Shown: positions 24,571 to 36,060, numbered from the stretch's first letter. The stretch is 64,000 nt of DNA from Pieris napi (GCF_905475465.1 NC_062234.1:10749001-10813000), one strand, 5' to 3'. A program made the numbers and translations. Notes: generated by a model not told the origin, from the sequence alone.

Positions 24571-25322
24571 AATAAAACATTAAGGGATTGTATATATCGG
24601 TGTCTAATAACAAACTCATACTATTGGCAAAATTCTGTGATTTAAGCGTATGTGTGTCAATTAAAGGGGGACTCGTAACTGGTATGAAGGTATTGACTGT
24701 GTATTAAGTACTGCCAAAGTGTGTTTGTAGTCGACAGTGCCTTTATTTTTAACTTATTAGTATATTTATGAGAGTATATTGAGCGATAAGTGAAATATTT
24801 TTATAATATGTGTATAAAATGTTGCCATTTTTAGAGTTACATTTAAAATTGGAATCCTCGTTAGGCTCGGCTGTTATCGCATCCCTGTATGCCAGAAATA
24901 TATCTGTCCCAGTTACGGCTGGTAAATTTCCATTTTCCCTCACTTTGTATAACCAGGCCAGATACGTTTGTGGCACTATAGGCCCTGTATCTTTTTTAGA
25001 AATCTCCTATAAAAATTCTGGATACAATGTTGAGTTTTCAAGGGTTGTGTACTTACTTGTTGTATCCATTACTCACATGCTATGGAAAGTTCGGTGTCAC
25101 TATTATTATTTTCTGTCTTACCAGAGATTCGTTTCATAACTTAAGCATAAGTTCCTTTAAGTAATATTATTATAATTATTTAGTATTTAAGAATGTGATA
25201 CCATTTTATTGTAAGCAACGCTATAACGTAAAATCTTAGTTATGCAGATTGAAACAAATGTATATTAATAGTTATTTGCTTAAGCAACTTCTATTTCATA
25301 TTTTTATTTTTAATACAATAAA
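24571..25322 (+). terminator. Candidate 3' UTR and poly(A) signals of the windpipe-like gene
   Basis: There are AATAAA hexamers at 24571-24576, only 13 bases after the stop, and at 25317-25322. The second would give a 3' UTR of about 770 bases and is the more plausible. Open frames within this stretch have no recognisable domains and look like chance. Confidence 0.4.
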
Positions 25323-25538
25323 AATCCCTGTTTTATCTTTTAACTATTATCTCGTGTAGTGCTTGTGACTTATTCTGAACACCAATATTTTATCTAAGAA
25401 ATATCATGAATCTTTATAAGGATCAAATACGAGAACAATAATTCCAATGTAATTTTTTTATAAATGATGTAATTTTATTTTGAACGATATAAAATGTTGA
25501 TTGAAAATGTGTTTCTTTTAATCACTTTATAATGTAGA

Positions 25539-26548
25539 TGTCGCAGCCAACTAGCTTAATTAGCCGTTCAATTAACAGCCTAGTCCATTTACTAAACAGC
25601 GCCGTTTAACTAGCGGCTTGAATTCAGCCATTTGATCAAAAAGCTAGGCAAATTATTAGAATCGCTGACGTTATATGCCTTACTTGCCGACGTTACTTGC
25701 CTATCCTGTTCATTTCAATTTAGTTCCACTTTCTCCTACCTACTCCAAACTGTCAATAAGGCGTCAGCAAACAACAAATTTGATGATTTAATTAAAAATA
25801 ATATGGAAGAGTGTAGTGACACTAAGAGTAAACGTAATAACACTAATAAGTTATAATATTTGAAACTAGCGGACCCGACAGACGTTGTCCTGTCTTAACT
25901 ATGAATATTGATTTCAAATTGGTATAATGAATTAAAAAATATTTCGGAAACAAAGTGTTTATTATTCTAATGCTTTATGTTATACAACATTCTTTGTTTG
26001 TTTTTCTGGCTCGCATATTATTATATGTATTATCAATATAATAACTCCGATCGAAGCATTTATTTTGAACGATATTCATATTTCTTACATTCTCTGACGA
26101 TATTTGCAGCACGCATTCTGTCAATGTTGTGTTATGTCAAACGCCATAAGGTTACACCAAAAAGTTCGAATTGTATGGTGGTTAAGTATTCTTGAATTTT
26201 CTAATTTTCCGCGCAATTTTTTTTCTTTTTTTCTTTTATAAGAACCTTCTCCTGACAATTAAAAACACAACAAAAAAAAAATCAGACAAATCGGTCGAGC
26301 CGTTTTCATGTGATGTCGTGACAACGGAAAACGGGTTTCATTTTTATATATATAGATATATTATAGAAAGAATTTTTTATGTCAGATATTTCTATCACAT
26401 GATCGTACGAATTACCTAAGCATTAGCCAGCCAGTTTTGTAACAAATGCTACGGCTGACTTTAATTCAGGCCGCTAGTTTTACGGCGCTGTTTAATAAAG
26501 AGGCTAGCCTGTTGATTGAACAGCTAATTAAGCTAGTTGGCTGCGACA
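25539..26548. mobile_element. DNA element with about 95-base terminal inverted repeats, split by a Helitron
   Basis: The left end (25539 on, TGTCGCAGCCAACTAGCTTA) is repeated in reverse at the right end (to 26548) with few mismatches for about 95 bases. TAGA flanks both ends (25535-25538 and 26549-26552), a likely 4-base target-site duplication. No transposase is visible, so it is non-autonomous. The Helitron at 25866-26356 lies inside it. Confidence 0.75.
25866..26356 (-). mobile_element. Non-autonomous Helitron, 491 bp
   Basis: On the minus strand it begins TCTATATATATAAAAATG directly after a host A and ends CTAG directly before a host T. A GACAG/CTGTC hairpin lies 11 bases from the 3' end. 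These are Helitron terminal rules. The 5' 45 or so bases match the element at 63258-63682. Confidence 0.8.
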
Positions 26549-27014
26549 TAGACATGAAAATGACACTCTTAGAAGGACATACACGTATGGATAGAATACA
26601 ACTGATAGGTTTGCTGTATTTTACTAATAAGGCTAAATATTCTCAATTATTCTGATAATACAACATTCGAAAAAAATAGTAATTAAGAAGGTACTTAATT
26701 TTATGAATTATATAAATTGTTTTGCCGTACAAAATATGAACCAAAGACTTACTAAAATATGCACATACTTCGTTTTATAATTTGATGTAGCATATACCGT
26801 GCCAAGTCAATTAAGTTTTCACTTAATGGAGGCAACTTTTTTGGCTTTCAAGGTACTAATTCCAGTGATGGTCTAATATGTGATGCGGGAAAAATAGACA
26901 AAAATTAAATCTGTGCTTATACTAATAGACACAAAAGACAAAAAATAGTTAGGAATAAAGATGATATAATAATAATAAAAACTTTGTTTATGACAAAAGG
27001 GTTGTGATAGAATT

Positions 27015-27067
27015 CATATATCGCTAGTCCCCACACTAGGGAGTCCCTTCCTCACTAGCGATATATG
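27015..27067. repeat. 14-base-pair hairpin downstream of LRR paralogue 1
   Basis: CATATATCGCTAGT and ACTAGCGATATATG are perfect inverted repeats around a 25-base C-rich loop containing GGGAGTCCC. It could be a tiny foldback element or a transcribed hairpin. Confidence 0.7.
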
Positions 27068-27608
27068 TTGAGGGTAACTAGATGACAATTATTCCATGTT
27101 ACTTGGTTCATGTTTAAAACAGTTAAAAAAAGTATTTTAGTGTTACAACTATGTCTTAATAGGCATTAAGTATGAGTAAATGTGTGAGTGTGTGAATGGG
27201 TGTGTTTGTACATGTATTTGAGAGTTTTTTAGATTATGATCGAGCGCTATGTCTGTGTTAGTTTTTGGAAACTCAAAGTCATGCCATGATACGTAGTAAG
27301 GCTTCATTAGATTCGAATTTAATGTTAATGAAAGCTTGTCAATTGGACGTGATAAATAAATTTTATGCTGTAAATCACGACATCTCTTAGCCACCCCGAA
27401 CAATTCTGTTATTAATGACATTCGGGAATTTAACCTTTTTAATAAGTGGGACGAGACATCCCGTGCTAGTTTATAGAGTGTTCACAAGATGGCGCTTACT
27501 TCCAAAATATATTTAAAGTTTATAAGTTTATTATTTTTATGTTTGCCTTTGTTAGTATATCTATATTATACATAGATAAAAAAATACACCTTCAGAATTA
27601 TAACAAAA

Positions 27609-27614
27609 TTTATT
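27609..27614 (-). terminator. Candidate poly(A) signal of LRR paralogue 1
   Basis: AATAAA on the minus strand, about 160 bases past the stop codon. Position is plausible, but other copies exist in this AT-rich sequence. Confidence 0.35.
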
Positions 27615-27775
27615 TTAAAAATATATAATTGATATAATCTGGACAATACTCAACGTGTCTCCATAATAATATTTTTTTAATGATATGTACTTTTATACTC
27701 CAAACAAATTATAGTCTATTTGTTTTAAATGTCTATTTATGATGACTTGAAATAGTACAATAAAGCACACTTTAT

Positions 27776-30309
27776 CTAAAAGTCACTTTCTCTTGGCACT
27801 TCATTTACAGAATGGCGCCTATTTCTATTCCGCGTAGATCTTTCCAGATCAGCTTCTACTTGTATTACTACATTATCATCGTCAGACTCGTTACCTGACA
27901 TAAGCCGTCTCCTTGCGCCTGGTGAGTGATCTAGTTCTGCAATCTCATGACTTCCATATTTTGTAGATCTACGACGACGCCTTCTTCGGCTGTTACTTGT
28001 TTCTGTTAGTTCTAAGTCTTCTACATCAGCGTGCGCTTCAGTTTCCTCTAGTAAGTCACCACTTGACTTGGTTTTCCTCCTGCCTCTCTTTCTCCTGCTT
28101 TTACCAGTTCCCGTTTCATTCAAAGAGTAGCAAGAGACATTTAATTTCGGCATGGAGAGAGCTTCGTCATAGGTGGGTGGGGCTATTAAGTCTCTTGGGT
28201 CTGGGGTATTACATAACGCCTCCTGTTCTGCACGTATTCTCAACTGCCTTAGTCTATCTCTCGCTTCCTCTACTTGTCTTTCTCTTTCTGCTTGGAGGGA
28301 TGCTACACGACGATTCATTGTTGTTTTAATTCCATTTACTAACACAAGACATAGAGCCAATCCTACAATCATAATAATAATAAACCATATCAAACTTTTA
28401 GCATTTTGAGTTCTCTCCGCGGGGTTCCATGTGAAGTAGCATGCCTCTAACCAAGTTTGTCCTACTGCATCTTGCGGTCCATGGCACATTAAATTGTATG
28501 ACTCTTCCTTTTTGTTCGGTTCGAGAGTAATATATTCATAAAAATCGAACATATTGTCATCCGTGCAATCGCAACGCCACATATTGTCACTTAGCTCTAA
28601 TTTGTCTAAGTATGGATTAGACTGAAAGAAATATCTGCTCCAGATTATTGTAAATCGATTTCCAATGACTCCGAGGCCACTGAGCCGCGGTAACATGAAG
28701 AAGGTATTGTTGGTTATATGGCTCAGTCTGTTATAGTTGAGGTTTAGATATTTCAAGGAGTTTGAAGAAATACTATCTGGGATATGTGATATAAGATTGT
28801 GTGATACATCAAGTTCAACGAGCGATGGCAAACCTTCTAAAGATGCCTTGCCTATCGTATTTATTTCACAGGAGCTCATATCGATGATTGATAGTGATGT
28901 AGATTTCAAGTATCCAACTCGTGTTATATAGTTCCTTGCCAATTTCAGTTGTGTTAAGGATGGCATTTCTAACAAACTGTTTTCTGGTATTTGAGCTATT
29001 TCATTCCAAGACAGATCTAAGAATTTAAGTGACGTCAACCCTCGAAATGTATTACTAGAAATTGATCCAATGTTGTTGTATGACAAATCAAGGTATTCCA
29101 GCTTTGAGTTATTGAAAAATTCATTTCCCGGTAGTAATCTTATCATATTGTGATTAATGATAGCTTTTCTTAAATTCTGGAAACCTTTGAGACTGGGTTG
29201 AAGTACGTTACAATAGGATATATCCAAATATTTTAGGGACGTTGAAGAGAGAGTGTTAATTGTTGAAGATATTTCTAATCGATAATTATGTGACATTTTA
29301 AGGTAAACTAACGATGGTAAATATGATAATTCGTTAGGGCTAATATAGCTAAGCTTACAATTACTTAAGTACAAACTTTTAAGCGTTGGTGAGATAAGGT
29401 TTTGAAATCTTATTAAAGGATTATTGTTGATTTTAAATACTCTAATATTAATCAGTCCACTTAATGGCGATCTTCCGTGTATTGATTCTATTTCACAATT
29501 GTCCAATATAAGTGTTTCCAACGATGGACTTATTAATAATTCTTGGTTTGCTAAATTCGCCAATGTAGTAAATTTATTGTGGGACAAATCCAGAATTTTC
29601 AAATTAGATAACGGCTGCAGGATTTCATTTGGATTAAGACTTATCCATGATTCAAAATTGTTTTTGGATAAATTTAAAACTTCGAGATATGTTAGATTTT
29701 GCAGGGCATTCTCAGGTATTTCAACGAGCTGATTGCCACTTAAATCTAAGGATACTAAATTATACAACTTGCTGAATGTTGACGGAAAAATTGATATTTC
29801 ATTGTTTGAAATATTAAGCTTCTTGACCTGAAAAACAAATATTTAAAATTAATTAGGTCAAGACATAGTTTTTGTATACAAGTAAAGTAAGTTTAGAACA
29901 TTAGCTGAATTTGAATGAAAAAAAAAGTAAATCAGTTTCACTAAGCACTATATCCGGCAGACGGCATGTAATTTTTTGGTTTCCCTATAGTAGATTAAAG
30001 AATCTGAGTTGATATCTCTAAAACATTTGATACCTATCTAGATTTGGTTGGTTCTACGTCGACTAGATTATAAATCAGCTCAGATGCTCCAAAGAGATGT
30101 ATAGTCATATATACCTATTTAATATGTACCTTTCTTGGGATGCCATCTGGAAGATTGGTAAGTCCTCTCCTAGAGCAGTCGATACTGGTTCTATCGTCAT
30201 TGCATATGCACAGGTAGCATATTTCGCTCGTATTGTCATCGAAGTCTAATAACTCTGACTTTGTTGATAAAATAAAAACGCATATTCCTAGTAGTCGCAA
30301 TAGTATCAT
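27776..30309 (-). CDS. LRR single-pass membrane protein with PPxY tail (paralogue 1)
   Basis: Two coding exons, 30309-30130 and 29827-27776, join in phase 0 (donor AAAG|GTACAT, acceptor TTTTTCAG|GTC) to give about 743 residues. In order: signal peptide (MILLRLLGICVFILSTKS), a four-Cys LRR N-flank (CYLCIC...C), about 18 LRRs (LDLSGNQL, LNLSKNNF, LDLSHNKF, LDLSYNNI, LDLSWNEI and others), an LRR C-flank with all four Cys (RCDC...MC...AC), a membrane helix (about 538-561), then a charged tail with PPTYDEAL near 611 and a basic SRRRRRRRS stretch. The ectodomain faces outside; PPxY is a known binding motif for WW domains, such as those of Nedd4-type ligases. A splice acceptor ending at 30332 implies a non-coding 5' exon. 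It converges on the windpipe-like gene and is a tandem paralogue of the LRR gene at 32693-36060. I do not recognise a named orthologue. Confidence 0.88.
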
Positions 30310-30711
30310 CACGTCTCTGGATCATTACTACCTGAAATTAATAAAAAATAATACATGAATGTTTATTTTATATCAATGTTGAAATACGCGCACATTAGAT
30401 AATTATTGTTGAGTTATGTATTGTTTGTTTTCGGAGAAAATGGAATTGGAGCAATGTTTGTTTGCTGAAGAGTTACTAAATAATTCAAAACATACTCCGT
30501 AAGTAGCTATAATATTCAGGATAATTTAATACAAAAATATCGATTTGATAACGTTTACGTGGAAAGTAACAGGTGATTCTGCCTACTGGTGATATTTATA
30601 AGTTACGGATGTAACTATATATTATGATAAAATAATACTCCAGTAGTCACAATCAGTCTTGACCGCAGATAGCCTCCGTTTCTTTGACAATTATTATTTT
30701 TATAGACTTCC

Positions 30712-30842
30712 GTGCCTGATAAATGTCGTAGATTTTTGGGTTTTGAGAAATGCCGATGTCCTGACTGTAGAAGGAAGCGTTACTTAATCGAACGTATAAT
30801 CCATTTGCACACAGTCGTAATTCAAAAGCACTGAGCGAACAC
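30712..30842 (-). mobile_element. Diverged SINE fragment, minus orientation
   Basis: The reverse complement follows the SINE central body and head (GTGCCTGATAAATGTCGTAG, TTTTTGGGTTTTGAGAAATG). It lies upstream of LRR paralogue 1, in its probable 5' intron. Confidence 0.5.
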
Positions 30843-31166
30843 TACTATATTTACTAGGATTCTTAACTATATTTTATCTCTTTTATCTGTATTTACAAGT
30901 AGTATAATTGAGATCATACTGTAGAGCTTGTTTCCTGTTTGAGTCATAGTCAGGTGTTCGAATTTCTTTCCGGTCACGCTTTGACTGAAGCCTAAAATGG
31001 CTCTGCGCTAATTTAATAGCCGGTAAATATAAACAAATTAAAATAAAAAAAAACTTTACAGGTGTCAAGGGATAGAACGAAATTCCTTTCGATTAATTTA
31101 TATGTTAATTGGTATCATAAAAGTATGATAGATTTTCTCGACACCAATCTTACGACGAAAAAAAAA

Positions 31167-31265
31167 GCCAACATCACGAGGTGTTCCCAGGCGATCACCC
31201 ATCCAAGTACTGACCTCGCCCGACGTTGCTTAACTTCGGTGATCGGACGAGAACCGGTGTATTAC
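31167..31265 (-). rRNA. 5S rRNA gene copy with damaged 5' end
   Basis: The minus strand reproduces about the last 99 bases of insect 5S rRNA, from AATACACCGGTTCTCGTCCG through GGCGAGGTCAGTACTTGGAT to the conserved 3' end GATGTTGGC. One clear substitution is visible (TGATCGCC for TGACCGCC in the usual form). The internal control region used by TFIIIA lies within the preserved part. The 3' end is followed directly by nine T, a polymerase III terminator, which suggests a DNA-level gene copy. The first 20 or so bases are unrecognisable, so mature 5S could not be made: a pseudogene or dispersed remnant. Confidence 0.85.
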
Positions 31266-32692
31266 AATAGCAAATAGCAAAAAAGTGTCGTGACAACTTT
31301 TCGTAAGAAGTTTTTCCGTCTAGCCCCCTTTCACAACGCGCGATAAGGAACTTCGTTCCAAAAATTGTACTGTTTGGTTTAGCAAATTTATTGACCCGTT
31401 TTCATAATAAGATCATGAATTTTAAGGCGTTCCAAAATTTTGTGTTTTTTAAATTAAGTCATTGTCTAAAACTTTTTTATCGAAATATATGTTTAATACT
31501 AAGTAGGTAAAACACATAGTCACAGTTTTATCTTTTATCAACTTTGATAAGTGGTTATGGAATACTTAAATTTAGGTCGGTATATAGTTGCTCACCTGAT
31601 ATCGAAACTGCAAACAGAGATGAATGTTTTTCCAGTACAATGTATACAAATGCTGTAATGGCTGTAAAGAAGTCCTCTATGTTATATTATAGTTGAATGG
31701 TTTAATGATCTATTAGTATGAAAGTTCAGGTTTGGTTTACAAAGTTCTTGATCTATGGAAAGACTCTTCTAACGTGCATAAAATTCTGATGATAGAGTCA
31801 CAATGATTTGAAATCATACGCTTAAGTCAACGATGAAACGGTGAAGTAACTAAAGAAAGTATTGGAGAAAGTTTAAATTGTCTTTTTTTAAGACCCATTT
31901 CATTTACTTTTATTAAAAAAGGTAATTTATGGTTCATTTCACAATAATTACAAAAATATTGAACCTACCATACACGATTTTACATTTTACAAATTCCTAG
32001 ATGGTTTTTTTTTCTTTATATTTCACACACAACACAGTTTAGCAGATAGTTGCCACAATAAAAAATTAAAATTTTGTATTTTACGTGCGATATTCTATAG
32101 TAGATAACATTGTATGAGCCAAATCCACGAATGACGTGTTATCATTGATAACGATAAGGTTCTATAAGATAGTAGGTACATTACTAACTTTAGAACAAAA
32201 TAAATATACCTAATTTGATGACTAAGTAGACGTTTAGTATTGAATTAAGAATGCATTTTAACAGGCAATTATTATACTTTTCCTATAAATTTATTTCTGA
32301 AAGATGTTTTGATATAAAATCTTAACTTATTTTTTAATACAACGCCATCTCTGCTTGATGTTGTGAATCTTTTCCTTGATTTATAGTTAGTAAAGCTTTA
32401 TCACAGTTTCTAACGCTATATAGTGAAATATAGATGTCACTTTTAAAATTTTCAAGATGAATACAATATAGCTATGTGGTCCACACACAACTACATTATA
32501 TATTATATTTGACGTATCTATAAATGAAACAATAAAAACAGTTTTTAAATAATATGTTGATGTTGTATTTAATTACCTAAATCTTATAACTATCTTTTAA
32601 AATCGCATATAAATTAGACCTTAAATAATCGTTAAATATATAACAACAAAACAGTAACACAAACACCTTCAAACAATAAATACGGTACACTT

Positions 32693-35600
32693 TTAGGAAT
32701 TTTCTCTGGTTTCAACGTTTGAATTCAAACGAATCGTTCGTCGAGTTGATCGTCTGTCACCTAAACGTGGCCTCGGATCTGTTAAATCACCAATAGACCT
32801 GGATCTACGATTTCTCCTTAAATTCTCTTCTGCATCAACAAAGTCTGGAAGTGAATGAAACGATGAGGTTAATTGCGGCAGAAGCAATGCCTCATCGTAA
32901 GTAGGAGGTAAATCATCACGATTCGTAACTCTTAACGGTATTCTTGTTTCTATATCATTATTGACGGCGGGGGTTGAAGGGCCATTTAAAACAGTATTCG
33001 CAGTAGTTCGAGATGGATCTGGCTTATTTATATACATCAAGCTACGACACACAAACGATGTCAATACAATTCCTATAATTACACCTATCATGACAGCCAT
33101 AAATGTGTAGCCATTGCCAGAGCTATCGTCTGCATGCCACGTCCTAATATAAGCCTGTTGCCAAGATAGCTGTGTTACATTCGAAGGTGAATAGCATATT
33201 AGCGACGCCTTGTCATTCACTTTAGCCGGTTCTTTTGTCAAAAAGTCATAAGTGAGGAGCAAGTTCACACTGAACCCTTCGCAGCTCCACCGGTTCCCCT
33301 TCACATAAACACTCCTCAAAAAGGGATTTGAGGAAAAATAGGAGGTCAACCAGACTTCTTTGAACTCATTTCCTCTCAGATCTAAAACCGCTAAATGCGG
33401 TAGTGACGAGAATGTATTGTCTGTTAACATATTTATTTCATTGTAGCTCAGTATTAGATCTTGTAACGTTAATGATTCAAAATCATCAGGAATGGATTCA
33501 ATCTGATTGATTGAGAGATCAAGCACGAGCAGTGACGTCATTTCAGAAATAGCGGTTTTGTGGAAGCCGGAAATTTGACAGTTGCTAAGATGTAGAATTC
33601 GTAAATACTGGGTCTGGAACTGTGGGACCGATAAAAAGTAATTTCTCGATAGATTAAGTTCAAATAGACGAGTTGCACGGGAGAACATAGTTTTCGGTAG
33701 GTCGTTCAGTCTATTTTCGGATAAATCCAAAAAAGAAAGGTTACCCATCCTCGCGAAAGCATCTTCTTCTATTCCATTTATTTTATTCTTAGAAAGATCC
33801 AACTTATTGAAGTTGAAGGTTCTCTGACTAGCGTGCCAAGTATCGTAATTGTTATTTGATAAATTAAGGACCTTTAGTGACTGTAATGATTCTACATACG
33901 CAGGCAGTGTGGTAGAGAGACGATTGCCAGACATATCAAGTGTATGGAGATCGGAAAACTGTTCAAGTTGTTTCGGGAATGAAACAAAGTTGTTATTAGC
34001 GAGTATTAGCACCTGCACCTGAAATTAAAAAATAAACTGTTAATCAAATGAATCACTGAATAACTATTATATTACTAGCAGACCGGCCAAGCGTTGCTTA
34101 GCTAAGATTTTTGTTATATTACATAGTAGCAAACTATTAAAGGGAAACGATAGGAGAACACCAGTCATGGGGACCACCATGCTTTTTTGGTGGTTATACC
34201 ATTAAATTATAGCTTATGTAAAACGTTGGTACTTTTAATACAGCGCCATCTGTTAGAATTGTATCAAATAATAAACAAATATTTTGCAATAAAATAATAT
34301 TGCGACTATAATTTGAGATTTAAACTACCCTATCTTTTAAGTTGGATCAAACTACACACGGTGTGCAATTTTGATTGATATCGGATCGGTAGTTTAGGAG
34401 TCCATAGCGGACAAACAACGTGACACGTAATTTATATATATTAAGATAAACACTGGCATAGTTATTGTGTTACAAGAACGTATCAAAAAATATACATAAC
34501 AGAATTTTGCCAGTACATATTTCATGATAAACATGGCACTTCTGTGTTGTACTCTGTCTTCTGGTCATTTTTCCCAAACTAAATAGCTAAGTCGTTTATA
34601 AACTTCATTGTAAAAATATATATACCGGATAATTGAAACCCTCACTTCCCTAAAAAAATACTTCCTGTTATACCTTATTTACAATCCTAAAGGTTATACT
34701 TACATCGTAGTTCAAATTATCGGGTAACTCAGTCAGGCCCCGATCTGAGCAGTCTAAAAACCAAAGGCCATCCTGACTGTATGTACGACAAGGGTCATCC
34801 TGAAAATCAATGTCGTCGCGTAGGACTCCGCCCAACACCACCGCTGGCAGCAACCATACTACCACTGATAAAACACCCACATCTGAAATTATATAAATTA
34901 ATATGAATGGGAAATTTGGTATTGCCCTCCTATTGAGACTTTATAAGTCTATGGATCTGAATATATTTTTATATGTGCATATTGAATTTGAACTTCTTTT
35001 TAAATTTTAGTTCCAAATTTATAATATCGTCATCAAGGTCTCTAAGTATTAATAATAGGAGTGATGTTATATCAATCAATGGTTCAAAACCTCTTCTTGA
35101 CTAAGTAGGGGATCAGTTTTAACTGGCTGGATAGGCTAGGGCCCTGGGGCTAGGACTGGATTTACCCTATCACCAACTTTTGATTGATACTCCCAGATAA
35201 AACTTTTGTTAGTAGATTCAGTATAAAAACGATTCAAAACGGTACTAGAACATCATATAACACAAGCTTGTAAATACTGTCATATTCATAAAAAAATAAT
35301 TTTGACTGTAACTCAAGTGAATTCTGGATTCACCAGTCCCGTACGGGAGTTTATTTCTCACGCAAACATTATTTCTACAGCGAACGCAGGGTTAAAAATC
35401 GCATGCCTAATATTATTTAGGGTCTGTTTCACAATGTACGGATAAGTTCTACATAAGTTCCAAATTAGCTATTTATTACTTATTGGTAGGATAAACACTA
35501 TTGTTACGTTTCACGACTGTCAGATAGCGCTATTGGTCACATAAAGTCCATCATAAGTTATGAGTCCGATGAAGTGTCAAATAGCCTAATTTATCTATAC

Positions 35601-36060
35601 ATTGTGAAACAGACCCTTAGTATAACATATTAATATTCTTTCTGCATATAAATATAAATGCGATAACCACACAATTCTGTGTTATCTAAGTAGAATATAG
35701 GAAGCGATAATTATTTAAAACTGATTGTAGTAATAGGATATAACGATGATATAATTTGAATTAAATTTGTATTAAAAATTGCTTATTAACTTAAAAATTC
35801 ATTAAACGGTGCATATTATCAAACCTAAGCCTCTAAAACCATGTACATTTTAAGATAGATTTGCGATTTGAAAACATTCAAAACACGGAATTGTTCATGT
35901 AAACAATGGGTTATATGATCCATGTTATATAGATCTTTTGCAATAAAACTAAAAACTATTAAAGCAAGATTAAGATCACTTTCAGTTTGACCTAAATGGT
36001 ACGAAATTCTCACGTTAAAAATAATTTGTATGGCAACACTGACAAGATTAACTTACCCAT
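32693..36060 (-). CDS. LRR single-pass membrane protein with PPxY tail (paralogue 2), start codon on its own exon
   Basis: Three coding exons are inferred: 36060-36057 (ATG plus one base, donor GTAAGT), 34882-34704 (acceptor AATTTCAG, donor GTAAGT) and 34018-32693 (acceptor TTTTTTAATTTCAG). They join in frame to about 502 residues. In order: signal peptide (MDVGVLSVVVWLLPAVVLGG), LRR N-flank with only two Cys, about 11 LRRs (LDMSGNRL, LNLSNNNY, LDLSKNKI, LDLSENRL, LNLSRNYF and others), an LRR C-flank with two of the usual four Cys (WSCEGF, ICYSP), a membrane helix (about 364-387), and a tail with PPTYDEAL near 430 and an Arg-rich end. The last intron falls at the same place, in the same phase, as in paralogue 1, supporting tandem duplication. 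The first intron holds a Harbinger-like MITE and the second a Helitron. The tiny first exon is inferred from signal and frame; exons two and three are firm. Confidence 0.82.
34075..34446 (-). mobile_element. Non-autonomous Helitron, 372 bp, in an intron of LRR paralogue 2
   Basis: On the minus strand it begins TCTTAATATATATAAATTAC after A and ends CTAG before T, with a GCTAAGC/GCTTGGC hairpin 11 bases from the 3' end. Its 5' end differs from the other two Helitrons, so it is another subfamily. It lies 57 bases upstream of the last exon. Confidence 0.78.
35420..35616. mobile_element. PIF/Harbinger-like MITE, 197 bp
   Basis: Perfect 19-base terminal inverted repeats (GGGTCTGTTTCACAATGTA) and a TTA duplication on both sides (35417-35419, 35617-35619), as expected for the PIF/Harbinger superfamily. 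No coding capacity. It lies in the inferred first intron of LRR paralogue 2. Confidence 0.8.

Noticed and set aside
24810..25139. 109-codon plus-strand frame after the windpipe-like gene
   Set aside because: It lies in the probable 3' UTR, has no domain and no splice context.
25632..25856. 74-codon frame inside the long-TIR element
   Set aside because: Too short and without transposase motifs.
27997..28329. 110-codon plus-strand frame
   Set aside because: Antisense shadow of the cytoplasmic tail of LRR paralogue 1.
31062..31277. 71-codon plus-strand frame over the 5S copy
   Set aside because: Antisense to the 5S rRNA sequence; not a protein gene.
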